Of a stretch of DNA of 64,000 nucleotides, positions 52,048 to 62,400 are shown one piece after another. The stretch lies in assembly GCF_017742215.1 (NCBI RefSeq), contig NZ_JAGHKP010000004.1, positions 620,001-684,000 of the forward strand, written 5' to 3'. The notes beneath the pieces are model-generated. The model saw only the letters and a program-made list of their open reading frames with translations, had not been told where the DNA came from and searched no databases. Both the position numbers and the translations under genes were made by a program. Every line of letters starts with the position of its first letter. Within the stretch, counting starts at the first letter, position 1. The DNA comes from Chitinophaga chungangae. Lineage in GTDB: Bacteria > Bacteroidota > Bacteroidia > Chitinophagales > Chitinophagaceae.

Positions 52048-55000
52048 TTAGTCTATTTTAAAATAGATGCTGAATTTGCTGCCCTTTCCGGGTATGCTTT
52101 CGACTCTGAGGTCCCCACCTGCGGCGTGTATGATTTTATTGGCCAGGTATAACCCTACGCCATGTCCTTCCACGTCCAGATTCAATCGTCCGTAAATGGT
52201 AAATAGTTTCCTGATCCCCTCCTGGGAAATGCCGATCCCGTTATCTTCCACACTCAGAATAACGTGCTTTCCCTCCTGCCTGGTGCGTATATGCACCTTC
52301 GGGTGCTCCACGCTGGCGAATTTCATGGCATTGGAAACCAGGTTGTACAATATGCTCCGGAGGTTTTTGGGGGAGAAGTAAACTTCTTTTACTTCCAGCT
52401 GTGTAGTAATGACGGCATGAGAAGCCTTTATTTTTCTATCCAGGCTCCATTCAATGTTGCTGATAACTTCCCCGATGTCCACCGCTTCCATATCTGTCAT
52501 ATTATTTTCCAGCCTGGCGATCGTAGCGATGTTATTGATCAGCATCCGGAATTTTTTAATGGACGAATTGATGATACCCAAAAACTGCGACAATTCCGCG
52601 TTGCTGTTATCTACCAAGTTCATTAAGGTAATACTTGATTCGATACTGCTCAGCGGGTCCAGTAAATCATGGGACGCCATATGGATGAAATGGTCCAGGT
52701 CCGCATTGATCCGCAGCAGGCTTTCATTTTTTTCGTCCAGTTCAATCTTTGCTTTCTTCAGTGCGGTAATATCATTGAAAGAGATGACCACACCTTTTTG
52801 CCTGTTTTCTACCTGCTGAATGTATGGCATGACCACCATTTGGTACCAATGCCCTTCATTGGTCTCGATTTCCCGGGTAACTTCCGAACCTTTGTCCTGT
52901 ACGGTTTTTAAGTCTTTTAAAAGCGCGTCCGTTTTAATATTGGTGGAAATATGGCTAATCGGCCGGCCGGTATCCGCGTCTTGCAGATTGATCAGTTTAA
53001 CGGCCGCGGGAGAGAACTTCATGACACGAAACTGTTCGTCGAGAAAGATCTGCCCGTTGATATTGCTTCTGAAATAATTGTTCAAGTCGTCGTTTATTTC
53101 AAGCAACTGTTTATTTTTTAACTGGTAGTCGGCATTTATGGTATGCAGTTCTTCGTTAACGGATTGCATTTCTTCATTGGTGCTTTGCATTTCTTCGTTC
53201 GACGAGATCAGTTCTTCGTTGAAGGACTGCATATTCTCATTATACGCATCGATTCTTTCATATGCGGCGGAAAGCTCATCTTTCACCGCTTTCAATTCAT
53301 GCTCCAGGCTGGAAACGTATTTGATATTGTATGTCCGTTCGTTGAAAGATTCGTACGTCGCATGGAAGGCACCCGACGGTGGGTCTTCTTTCAGTATTAT
53401 CAAAAAAGAGGCGGGAATTCCCAGTTTGCTTTCAATCGGGCTGATGGAGAGGCTGACCGATATGCCGGTTCCGTTGGCATTGAGGGGAATGCCTTTAACG
53501 CCGGCTTTCTGTTGCGTCGCCGCCACCTGGCTAATGAGGGTATTGAATGCAAGCCCCAGGTGTTCCGGCAACAAATCCATCAGATTCGTATTGAAGTTTT
53601 GTTGCAGCAGGAACCTGGAGGTATCGCCATATGATCTGATCACCTGGTGGTTTTCGTCGATACAGATGGCGATGCAATCCAGTTCGCCGGCCAGGACATC
53701 GTTCACGTTTTCTGCGATATCATTACCCTTATACCTGCTGGCAATATCCCGGTGAGGGGCCGGTGTGCCGGCGGCGAACGAAGCAGGTATCGAAAATGTA
53801 TCAAAGTTGATGATCCGTTTTCTGCTGATATTCTTGTATAATTTCCATTTTTTACTGATCACGTCCAGGTGGTCGATAATGGAGGCTGGGTTTTCACTTG
53901 CGCCCAGGAACAGGTATCCATTGAATTTAAGACCGAAAAGCAACATGGAGAATATTTTCTTCTGCAGGAAAGGCGTCATGTAGATCAGCAGATTCCGGCA
54001 ACTGATGAAATGCATGTTGCAGTAAGGAGGGTTGCTTGCCAGGTCGTGCTGGGCGAATATCACCATATGGCGTATAACAGGGGATATCCTGTAGCTTTCA
54101 TTTTCTTTTATAAAATACTGCTGCAGCCTTTCAGCCGGGATATCCTTCACACTGCTCCAATGATACAGCCCCTTGCCGGCATATAATAAGGCCGCGCTGT
54201 CCAGGTCTGTAGCGAAGATTTTTACCGGCACGTCTTTATATGGGCCGATCAGTTGTTCTTTGATCAGGATCGCAATGGAATAAACTTCTTCGCCCGTAGC
54301 ACATCCCGCGATCCACAATTTAAGTTCTTCGCCGGGTTCCAGTTTTGAAAGCAGGTCTGGCACGATATCCTTCCCGATTATATCAAAGGCTTCCCTGTCC
54401 CTGAAAAAGGCGGTTACGCTGATCAGGAAGTCTTTGGCCAGCGTAGCCACTTCTGCCGGGTTGGTGCGGAGGAAATTGTAATAGTTTTCCAGCGTATCGA
54501 AGTTGGCGGATGCCGCCCTGCGTTTGGTCCGCCGGAGCAGCGTCGTGAGTTTGTAATTGGAAAAATCAAGGGGCAATTGTTCCTTGATATAATCGACAAT
54601 GGGAATGATCATATTTTCATTGTCCTGGATGCCCGCTTCCTCTTCCCGTTGGTGCTGTACATAATTTTCGATCGCTTCCGGCATGGCGGAAGGCTCCAGT
54701 ATGTAATCCACCGTTCCCGTCACAATGGCATTCGAAGGCATGCCCGGGAATTTTGAGGTAGCCGGGTCCCGGGCAATCACCAGGCCGCCCGCTTTTTTTA
54801 CAGCCATAACCCCCTCCGCACCGTCAGCACCCATGCCCGACAATACAACGGCTATAGCTTTTTTGCCATGGCTGGCGGCCAATGAATTGAAAAATGTATT
54901 GATCGTAAGATGGGGTGCTTTTTTATGTTCTTTTGCTGTTAAGAACAACCGGGTATGCCGAATGGTCATGAACTTGTCATTAGGTATCAGGTAAACATGG

Positions 55001-55221
55001 TTGGGTTTGATCTCAATCCCGTTTTCCGCCTCCTGTACCCGCAGCCTGCTGTGCCTGGCCAGTAATTCCACCATCCTGCTTTTGAAATCCGGTGACAGGT
55101 GCTGGACGATAACATACGCCACGCCATCCAAAGGCGTATTATCAAAAAATGTATTGATCTCATCCATGCCTCCTGCGGAAGCGCCGATGGCTATAACGTG
55201 ATGGGGCCCTACGGTAATCAT
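52048..55221 (-). CDS. CheB-CheR-PAS-histidine kinase fusion
   Basis: 1057 aa cytoplasmic signalling protein. CheB-type methylesterase domain at residues 1-190 with catalytic Ser15 (GASAGG), His41 and Asp133 (GMGADG). A CheR methyltransferase domain follows at about 215-480 (IAGCATGEEVYSIAIL; FISCRNLLIYM). Then a coiled coil at about 640-715 (repeats of SNEEMQSTNEEMQS), PAS domains (about 505-620 and 720-845), and a kinase core with HMASHDLLDPLSS as phospho-acceptor and N/G boxes NLVSNAMKFA, DNGIGI, GVGLYLANKI. There is no receiver domain and no response regulator next door. Such fusions are known in environmental bacteria; the signal sensed is unknown. Confidence 0.93.
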   Translation of the reverse strand: MITVGPHHVIAIGASAGGMDEINTFFDNTPLDGVAYVIVQHLSPDFKSRMVELLARHSRLRVQEAENGIEIKPNHVYLIPNDKFMTIRHTRLFLTAKEHKKAPHLTINTFFNSLAASHGKKAIAVVLSGMGADGAEGVMAVKKAGGLVIARDPATSKFPGMPSNAIVTGTVDYILEPSAMPEAIENYVQHQREEEAGIQDNENMIIPIVDYIKEQLPLDFSNYKLTTLLRRTKRRAASANFDTLENYYNFLRTNPAEVATLAKDFLISVTAFFRDREAFDIIGKDIVPDLLSKLEPGEELKLWIAGCATGEEVYSIAILIKEQLIGPYKDVPVKIFATDLDSAALLYAGKGLYHWSSVKDIPAERLQQYFIKENESYRISPVIRHMVIFAQHDLASNPPYCNMHFISCRNLLIYMTPFLQKKIFSMLLFGLKFNGYLFLGASENPASIIDHLDVISKKWKLYKNISRKRIINFDTFSIPASFAAGTPAPHRDIASRYKGNDIAENVNDVLAGELDCIAICIDENHQVIRSYGDTSRFLLQQNFNTNLMDLLPEHLGLAFNTLISQVAATQQKAGVKGIPLNANGTGISVSLSISPIESKLGIPASFLIILKEDPPSGAFHATYESFNERTYNIKYVSSLEHELKAVKDELSAAYERIDAYNENMQSFNEELISSNEEMQSTNEEMQSVNEELHTINADYQLKNKQLLEINDDLNNYFRSNINGQIFLDEQFRVMKFSPAAVKLINLQDADTGRPISHISTNIKTDALLKDLKTVQDKGSEVTREIETNEGHWYQMVVMPYIQQVENRQKGVVISFNDITALKKAKIELDEKNESLLRINADLDHFIHMASHDLLDPLSSIESSITLMNLVDNSNAELSQFLGIINSSIKKFRMLINNIATIARLENNMTDMEAVDIGEVISNIEWSLDRKIKASHAVITTQLEVKEVYFSPKNLRSILYNLVSNAMKFASVEHPKVHIRTRQEGKHVILSVEDNGIGISQEGIRKLFTIYGRLNLDVEGHGVGLYLANKIIHAAGGDLRVESIPGKGSKFSIYFKID

Positions 55222-55417
55222 TGCGAAGTGCGTTTTACTTGTAAACTCGGAAAAATTTCAGGCGACAGACAGCCTAAGATAGGGTAATATTCCAAATGCC
55301 ATTCCAGAATGTAGGTTCGGCGGGAAGTTATGGTTGTTCCCCGTTGAATAAATTAATGCCATTGCCGCGGAAATAGCCGATCTTTTCAAATTTGATATTG
55401 GAACTGGTAACCTGCTG

Positions 55418-55696
55418 TTGTTTTGGCAATGCTGGTTTATGATGGGATGCGGTATTGTCGGGTCGGGCCTTGCGTTTACGCACGATGCCAATCATGGGGC
55501 TTATTCGCCCGATAGGAAAGTTAGCGTATTTCCGGGATATCTTCTGGAGTTAATTGGCGGTTATACCGTTAATCGGAAGATCCGGCACAACCTGCTCATC
55601 ATATTTTATACCAATATAGACGGCCCGGATGAAGGCATCGGCAACATCATGCTTTTGCGCCTTTATCGGAGCGGCGCAATTCTTTTTTATTTATGA
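55418..55696 (+). pseudogene. Remnant of an acyl-CoA/fatty acid desaturase
   Basis: An open frame of 92 codons shows the core of a membrane fatty-acid desaturase: FMMGCGIVGSGLAFTHDANHGAYS holds the first histidine box (HDANH), then ELIGGYTVNRKIRHNLLIIFYTNIDGPDEGIG aligns to the second box, normally HNxxHHxYTN. Here HH has become II, as if one C was lost and one A gained (CTGCTCATCATATTT). The N-terminal half, membrane helices and third box are missing, and resemblance fades by about 55670. It cannot be functional. It lies in the gap between the kinase gene and the EEP lipoprotein gene. Confidence 0.7.
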
Positions 55697-55760
55697 AAAC
55701 GACCGGAAATTTCACCACGGCCCTCCACCCGCGCTTTGTTTTCGGGGAATAGATAAAAAA

Positions 55761-55782
55761 GGGCCGGCATAAAAGCCGGCCC
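55761..55782 (-). terminator. Terminator of the third SusCD operon
   Basis: A perfect 8-bp stem GGGCCGGC / GCCGGCCC with a 6-nt loop. On the minus strand it is followed by TTTTTTATCT. It lies 28 bp after the last operon gene. Confidence 0.85.
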
Positions 55783-55809
55783 CAGATTAAGGATAAAGAG
55801 TACAATACA

Positions 55810-56640
55810 CTACCAATTCAGTTTAATATTAGCCACCACCGGCCGGTGATCGGACGCATACACTTTATTTTCAGGAATGTAACCCGTCAATGCATTGTAA
55901 TACGACACCGTGAACTTCCCGGAGGGTGCGGACAATATATAGTCAATGGTGCGGTCCGGCTTGTCTGATGGAAAGGTCATCGGGCATTGCTGCAGGCAGC
56001 CTACGTTGAGGTATTCGCGCACGATCGTCATCGCCTGCGATTCGGGGCGTGCATTGAGGTCGCCCGCGATGATCAGCGGCAGGTCGAGCTTTGCGACGAT
56101 CTTCTTCAGTTCCTGCGCCTGCAGGATGCGGTTATCTTCCTGCGCAAGATGATCGAAGTGCGTGGATGCGAAATAAAAATCCTTTCCGTCTTTATTTACT
56201 TTGATCATCGCTACGGACCGGAACTCTCCGCTCAGTTGCGGGGTAACCGGCAGGGTGAACCTTTGCGAGGATTTGACCGGCAACCTTGAAAGTACCGCAT
56301 CGCCGTATTCGCCGCCTGTCTGGTCGATCGCCTTGGCGAAGAACCATTCCATCCCGGTAAGGGCTGCCAGTTCGCGCGCCTGGTGAACGGTAACGCCCGT
56401 GCGCTGGGTGAAAACGTCCACTTCCTGCAGCGCTACCAGGTCCGGCTTTTCGTCGTTGATCACTTTGGCGATCGCCGAAAGGTCTGCCGGTGCGCCGGAA
56501 GAGGCGCGCGCGCCATAGATGTTATACGTCATCACTTTCACCGCCGGCTTCGGTGCGCCGGCGCCGGGATCGGGCGGCAGCTGATTGGGCTTGTTGCAGG
56601 CGAGCGTTAGCAGGGCGCCGAATAACCAGTATTTTCTCAT
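55810..56640 (-). CDS. Endonuclease/exonuclease/phosphatase-family lipoprotein
   Basis: 276 aa from ATG 56640, one base after the stop of the upstream gene; an ATG at 56652 overlaps that gene. Lipoprotein signal with Cys in LLTLACNKPNQ. EEP fold with all main motifs: VMTYNIYGAR, LVALQEVDVF (metal-binding Glu), GDLNARPES (Asp/Asn), DRTIDYIL and ASDHRPVVANI (catalytic His). A Mg2+-dependent hydrolase of phosphodiester or phosphomonoester bonds, exported and anchored. At the end of a SusCD operon, phosphorylated glycans, inositol phosphates or phospholipid head groups are more likely targets than DNA. Confidence 0.9.
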   Translation of the reverse strand: MRKYWLFGALLTLACNKPNQLPPDPGAGAPKPAVKVMTYNIYGARASSGAPADLSAIAKVINDEKPDLVALQEVDVFTQRTGVTVHQARELAALTGMEWFFAKAIDQTGGEYGDAVLSRLPVKSSQRFTLPVTPQLSGEFRSVAMIKVNKDGKDFYFASTHFDHLAQEDNRILQAQELKKIVAKLDLPLIIAGDLNARPESQAMTIVREYLNVGCLQQCPMTFPSDKPDRTIDYILSAPSGKFTVSYYNALTGYIPENKVYASDHRPVVANIKLNW

Positions 56641-56641
56641 G

Positions 56642-57610
56642 TTAAAATGCATTCAGTTCTCCGATGTGCGTCAGGTAAATATCGCCCTGCGAAGTATTGA
56701 CCGTGATGCGGAAATAACGGGCGTTTTGTGCGTAAGCGAGGTAGAACACGTTTTCCTTGATGTTCGTCAGCGTGAAGGATTCGCTGTATGTCCAATTGAC
56801 CCCGTCGGCGCTGGTTTGCACGATGATATCCTTCGGATTGCCGGTGCTTTTCGGTGCGCCGGCGGCATCCAGGCGGCCGGTGATGGAAAAGCCGTGCAGT
56901 TTTTGCGTGGCGTTCATGTCGATGGTCAGCACATGCGGGGGACCGGGTTTGGCGGCTTTCCATTGGGTGCTCCACCAGGTGGTTTCCACGCCGTCGAGCG
57001 CATAGATGGCCTTGCCGTTATTCGCGCCGTCGCCGGTAGGCTCCTCCGAGGAAACTCCGGTAATGGCCCATTGGCTGCGGTCGAGCATGGGGAACGGGTT
57101 GGATGGATAAAGCGCTTTCACGAGGAAAAAAGTGGTGCGCAGTTGTTCGTTGAGTTTGGCGTTGGCGCTGATGGTCACTGGCAGGAGATATCCGCCCACG
57201 CCTTCGAGCTTGTCCAGGTGCAGCTTAATGGTAAGCGGTACGGTGCTCACCTTGCCGGATGCAATGGTGGCGCTGGTTTGTTCCAGCTCATAACTGCCGG
57301 CCGGCATAACCGGGTATTCGGTAAAATTTTCATCGTTAAAGTGCGCCGCCAGCCCCGGGTCGGTGGAAAACTGCACGTCGATGTCGCTGGTATTGGCATG
57401 CGGGCCGCCGTAACAGGCGCCGTAAACGATCCCGGCATCTGCCTGGCCGCGCTCGAAAGTAAATACGGCGGGCGATTGCGTGGCTTGAGGCATGTACACG
57501 ACGGCGGTGCTGTCGGAAACGTGGTCCATCAGGTCTTTATCGGTCGTGCAGCTGCCAAGGAAAGCAGCGGCGCAGAACGGTATGATCAGTAGTCTTTTGA
57601 TATGTTTCAT
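56642..57610 (-). CDS. DUF1735 and discoidin (F5/8 type C) surface lipoprotein
   Basis: 322 aa from ATG 57610 (an upstream in-frame ATG at 57622 adds four residues). Lipoprotein signal with Cys in AFLGSCTTDKDL. First half, about 25-160, is a DUF1735-like beta domain common in Bacteroidota surface glycan-binding proteins (VVYMPQATQSPAVFTF). The second half, about 175-322, is a discoidin-like jelly roll (ALDGVETTWWSTQWKAAKPGPPHVLTIDM; GFSITGR; RYFRITVNTSQGDIYLTHIGELNAF). Probably a surface glycan-binding protein helping the SusCD pair encoded just upstream. 33 bp separate it from susD. Confidence 0.88.
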   Translation of the reverse strand: MKHIKRLLIIPFCAAAFLGSCTTDKDLMDHVSDSTAVVYMPQATQSPAVFTFERGQADAGIVYGACYGGPHANTSDIDVQFSTDPGLAAHFNDENFTEYPVMPAGSYELEQTSATIASGKVSTVPLTIKLHLDKLEGVGGYLLPVTISANAKLNEQLRTTFFLVKALYPSNPFPMLDRSQWAITGVSSEEPTGDGANNGKAIYALDGVETTWWSTQWKAAKPGPPHVLTIDMNATQKLHGFSITGRLDAAGAPKSTGNPKDIIVQTSADGVNWTYSESFTLTNIKENVFYLAYAQNARYFRITVNTSQGDIYLTHIGELNAF

Positions 57611-57643
57611 GTTCGTTTGCATTGAGAGATTGAATAGACCGGT

Positions 57644-59446
57644 TTACCAGCCCGTGTTTTGTACCAGTTGCGGATCGCGGTCCATTTCCGATTGCGGGAT
57701 CGGGAACAGGTAATATTGTTTCAGGAATACGCGGCGCTCAAATACGGTGCGCTGATAGAATACCAGGTCGGTCAGTTTGGTGCCCGCATCTACATTCATG
57801 CCGTAGAAGGGGCCGCCATCGGTTTGTTCGGCGATCTTCCAGCGGCGGGTGTCGAAGTAGCGCATGTTTTCCAGCGCCAGCTCCACCCTGCGCTCGTGCC
57901 AGATCTTCGCACGCATCTCAGCCTGGCCCAATCCCGGCGCCACGTCCGGGAGGCCGGCGCGGTTGCGTATCTTGTTCAGGTAAAGCGCAATGTCGGGATT
58001 ACCGGGCTCCGCTTCGTTCAGCGCTTCGATGTAGTTCAGCAGGATCTCCGCATAGCGGAAGATCACCAGCGGCCTGGCCACGTATTTGCTCAGGCGTGGA
58101 TTGCTGTCCGGGTGCACGTTTTTGCGGGCGATATAACCCGTGCGGGGGAAGTCCCAGCTGCCTTTTTTGCCGGTGTTGCCGGTGAAGTAGGTCTGGATCA
58201 GTTTTACGCCCTCGGAAGGATTGATCCACGGGCTGCCGTTGAAGCTCACGTTCACATAAAACCGCGGCTCGCGGTTAACGTACATGTTATAAGTGCCTTT
58301 GGGGGCGAAGGGATGTTCTTCTGTCGAGAAACCGGTTTCCACGTATCCCGATCCTGCCTCTTTGATGCCTTTGCCGTTTGCCATCTCGAATTCGTCCACC
58401 AACTGTTGCGTTACCGCCACCGCCGCATAACCGTTGCACAGGCGCGGGGAAGCGGAACGTTCCCAGGCGGAAAGGCTGTTGGTCGGGCGGGCATAGATCA
58501 CTTCTATGTTCCAGGGGTCGATAAATACGTCGCGGGTGGAAAGATAAGGATCGAACGTTCCGCCGGCGCCGTTCTTGCGGTAAAGATCGAAGCTGAAACC
58601 GGTGATCATTTCTTTGGCGGCGTCGGCCGCTCTTTTCCATTTGTTGACATCATATGACTGGTTGATCAGCTGCGTACCGTTTTTATTTTTCAGCATGGCA
58701 TAATCCGCGTTGCCGTTGAAAAGAGGACTGGCGGCATGCAGCAGGGCGCGGCTTTTTACCGCCTTGCAGAATGCCTGCGTGAGGCGGCCGTATTCGGTAT
58801 CCGGTTGATCCGTAAAATGTTTGGGCAGCAGCGGTGCGGCGGCATCCAGTTCTGCAACGATATAGTCGATACATTCGTCCATGGAATTGCGCGGCAGGTT
58901 CATTTCTTCGGCGGAAGGGGAAAGGTCGCCGGGAATGGGGGTATCGCCCAGCAGGATGCAGGGACCGTACTGCCGCACGATGCAGTAGTAATAGAAGGCG
59001 CGGAGCGCACGGGCTTCGGCCTTGTATTGCGCGATCAGGTCGTTGCCGTTGGGGAGCGCCTTGATCTCCTCGTTCTCGTCTACCCGGTTGATAAAATAAG
59101 TAGCGGAGCGGATGGCTTTGTAGAAGCTGGTCCAGTAGTTGAAATAGTTGCTTGCCGCATTCCAGTTGCCGAGATTGGTAGCGTAGGTATCGTACCCTGA
59201 GCCCGGGCGGTCGTAGGTGATGTCCGCATCGTCAGACATGCCTTCCCAGGGAGAAGTATTGCGGTACGCGTCGTTGGGCATGTAAGAGTAGATATTGGCC
59301 AGGTAAGCTTCCGTGTATTTGCGGCGGGCGAACACCTGGTCGATGGAGATGCGGTCGTCCGGGACCTGGTTCAGGAAATCCTTGTTGCAGGCCGGCAAAA
59401 TGGTGGCGGCGGCGAGGAACAGGAGCGGAATATATTTGAATTTCAT
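57644..59446 (-). CDS. SusD/RagB-type lipoprotein (third pair)
   Basis: 600 aa. Lipoprotein signal with Cys in TILPACNKDFLNQVPDD. SusD features: RKYTEAYLANIYSYMPNDAYRNTSPWEGMSDDADI at the start, YKAEARALRAFYYYCIVRQYGPCILL in the TPR part, PRFYVNVSFNGSPW, and KIWHERRVELALENMRYFDTRRWKIA near the end, closing with YLFPIPQSEMDRDPQLVQNTGW. Binds substrate over the SusC barrel encoded 23 bp upstream. Substrate unknown; the operon has no glycoside hydrolase, only the EEP-family enzyme. Confidence 0.95.
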   Translation of the reverse strand: MKFKYIPLLFLAAATILPACNKDFLNQVPDDRISIDQVFARRKYTEAYLANIYSYMPNDAYRNTSPWEGMSDDADITYDRPGSGYDTYATNLGNWNAASNYFNYWTSFYKAIRSATYFINRVDENEEIKALPNGNDLIAQYKAEARALRAFYYYCIVRQYGPCILLGDTPIPGDLSPSAEEMNLPRNSMDECIDYIVAELDAAAPLLPKHFTDQPDTEYGRLTQAFCKAVKSRALLHAASPLFNGNADYAMLKNKNGTQLINQSYDVNKWKRAADAAKEMITGFSFDLYRKNGAGGTFDPYLSTRDVFIDPWNIEVIYARPTNSLSAWERSASPRLCNGYAAVAVTQQLVDEFEMANGKGIKEAGSGYVETGFSTEEHPFAPKGTYNMYVNREPRFYVNVSFNGSPWINPSEGVKLIQTYFTGNTGKKGSWDFPRTGYIARKNVHPDSNPRLSKYVARPLVIFRYAEILLNYIEALNEAEPGNPDIALYLNKIRNRAGLPDVAPGLGQAEMRAKIWHERRVELALENMRYFDTRRWKIAEQTDGGPFYGMNVDAGTKLTDLVFYQRTVFERRVFLKQYYLFPIPQSEMDRDPQLVQNTGW

Positions 59447-59469
59447 TGGTGTTTTTCTTTTTGATCAGG

Positions 59470-62400
59470 TTATAAATTCACAGCGATGCCGGCGGCGAAG
59501 GAGCGGGTGCTGGAATAAGCAGCGCCGCGGCCGTTACCGATTTCGACATCCCATAGTTTAAAGGAAGAGAACGTGAGCAGGTTTACGCCCTGCAGAAACA
59601 CGTTGGCGGATTTGAAATGGATGCGTTTCATCCAGGCAGACGGCATGTTGTAAGCCAGCTGAAGCGTTTTGAGGCGCATATAGTCCGCGTTTTTTACCCA
59701 CCAGGTGCTGGATGCGTAGTTGTCGTTGAGCGAGCCGGGCATGAGGCGGGGATAAAACGCATTGGGATTCGGATTTTCCTCCGTCCAGCGGTCGGTGATA
59801 TTGGAGAAGAGGTTGCCACGCGCAAGGCCCTGCTGGAACGGCATGGTGCCTTCGCCATTCAGTATCACGTCTACGTGTGCGGCGCCCTGGAACAGGGCAG
59901 ACAGGGAAAATGCCTTGTAACCCACGGTAAAACCGAAGCCATACATGATTTCCGGTACGTCGCCGTAACCGATGGGCGCCTGGTCGTAGCTGTCGATCAC
60001 CCCATCGCCGTTGAGGTCTTTGAATTTGATATCGCCGGCGCGAACATCGCCTGTCTGGCGGGGAGAGTTCTTCACGTCCTTATCGCTTTCGAACAGTCCC
60101 AATGCAATGTAACCGTAACGCTGGCTTACTTTCTGGCCTTTACGGTCGAGCCAGGGGTATTTCCAGGCCGGGTCGTCGTTTTCCACCACTTTGTTGCGGT
60201 TATAGCTGAAATTACCGAGAAGGTTGACGTTTACAGCACCAAACCGGGCATTATAGGTGAAAGTAGCATCTATGCCCTTGTTGTCGATGATGCCGACGTT
60301 GGCGAAAGGCGCATTGATCATTCCCACATAGGCGGGCAGCGATTTACGGCGGAGGAAGATGCCGCTGCGGTATTCGCGGAACAGGTCTACCTGGATGGAA
60401 AGATCTTCGTTCAGCAGGCGGATATCAAAGCCGAGATTGGTCTTTTTTGCTTCTTCCCAGGTCACGTCCACTGCATATTCCCCGATCTCCATACCGGTAG
60501 TATTGGCGGGCGTCGTTTTGCCGAACCCGTAAGAGCCCAAATTGGCCACGGTAGCGAGATAAGCGAAGCGGCGGCCGTCGATGTTGGAGTTGCCCACGAG
60601 GCCATGGGAGAAACGCGCCTTGAAGAAAGGCACATATTTCCGGATGGGCTTAAAGAAACTTTCGTCCGAGATCACCCAGCCCAGGCCCGCAGAGGGGAAG
60701 AAACCGTAACGTTTGTTTGGGTGGAAGTTTTCGGAGCCGTTGTAACCAAAGTTAGCTTCGAGGAAGTAACGGTTTTTGTACCCGTACGTTGCCCGGCCGG
60801 CCAGGCCCTGCATGCGGTACGGCATGGAAGTTTCGAGATCGGCCGCATACGTGTTGATCTTGTCGCTTTTGTTATACAGCAACATGCCGGTAACGTTATG
60901 ATCTTTGCCAAAAGCGCGGTCGTAGTTGAGCGCCAGTTCGGAATAGACCGTCCGTTCACCCTGGTTGGATTTGGTATAAGCCAGGAATTCGGTGCCGATG
61001 GCTGTTTGCTCGAACTGAAGCTGCCCGTCCGCGTCCCGGCCGATGGCCAGCCAGGTGTCGGGCGTTTTCGTATAACGGTTGCTGGTATAGTTGTAAGCGT
61101 CGAATGCGAACATGCCGGTTACAGACAATCCTTTGGTCAGGAAATTCAACTGTTGCGTAAGACGGAGGTTGGAGTTGATCTGGCTTCTCCATTGATTGGC
61201 GTACCCTACCTGCGTAAGGCTGGCCCAGGGATTGGACAGGCTGCCGGAGCGCACGTCCGCGATCTTTCCATCCGGGTATTTCAGCGGGATCTGCGTGGGC
61301 GTCATGAAATAAGCGTCTGTAAAGAGATCGCCCACGCCGGTGGTCGGCAGGTTCACGTTCTTCAGGTAGCCGTTGATGCCCAGTTTCACCGTGGTAGTGG
61401 GGGATGGCTGCAAGGTAAGGTTGGAGGTAACGTTGTAACGTTTTTCGAAGATGGATGAATTGTATTTGCTCAGCTCGTCTGTTTTGTACATGCCGAGCTC
61501 ATCGGTAAACGAGAGGCCAACATAATAAACCGCCTTTTCGGAGCCGCCGCTGATATTGGCGTTGGCGTTGCGGTAACGGCCGGTTTTGTTGAACATGGCG
61601 TCGAACCAGTTCACATTCGGGTAGAGGTAAGGATCTGATCCGTCGCGCGTGGCCTGGATGGCCTCATCCGAATAAATGGGCGTGTTGCCGCGGGTTTTTA
61701 ACGCCTCGTTCGACATTTCCATGTATAACGCGCCGTCTGCGAATGAAGGCAACGTGGTGAACTCCGTCACGCCTTCCGTATAACGGAAATTGTACGACGG
61801 CTTGCTGGCTTTGCCCGCTTTGGTCGTCACGATGATCACGCCGTTGGCCCCACGGACGCCATAAACGGCGGTAGCGGCGGCGTCTTTGAGAACGGTAAAA
61901 CTTTCAATGTCTTCGGGGTCGAGGTTGGCGATGGAGCGGGGAACGCCGTCTACCAGCGTCAGCGGCGCGCTCAGGCCGGCGGAGAAGGTAGAGATCCCGC
62001 GGATGTAAATGTTGGCGTCGTTGTAACCCAACTCGCCGCTGCGTTGCACGCTTACCATACCGGCAACGCGGCCGCCGAGCGAATTGGTCAGGTTAGACAC
62101 GGGTTGTTTCAGGTCTTTGGCCGAAATGGTGTTTTGCGCGCCTACCAGGCCGATCTTCTTTTGGGCGCCGAAACCCACGATTACGACTTCTTCGAGGGCA
62201 GACGAGGCTTCATGCATCACTACATCGTATTTCGATGCTTTACCCACCAAAATTTCCTGCGTCCGGTAGCTGATCATGGAGAAGGATAAGACGGCTCCTT
62301 CAGGCACCTGCAGTACGTAGCGGCCGTTGACGTCGCTGCCGGTACCGGTCTTGGTATCTTTCACCTGGATGGTAACGCCTACCATGGGCTGGCCGGTGGA

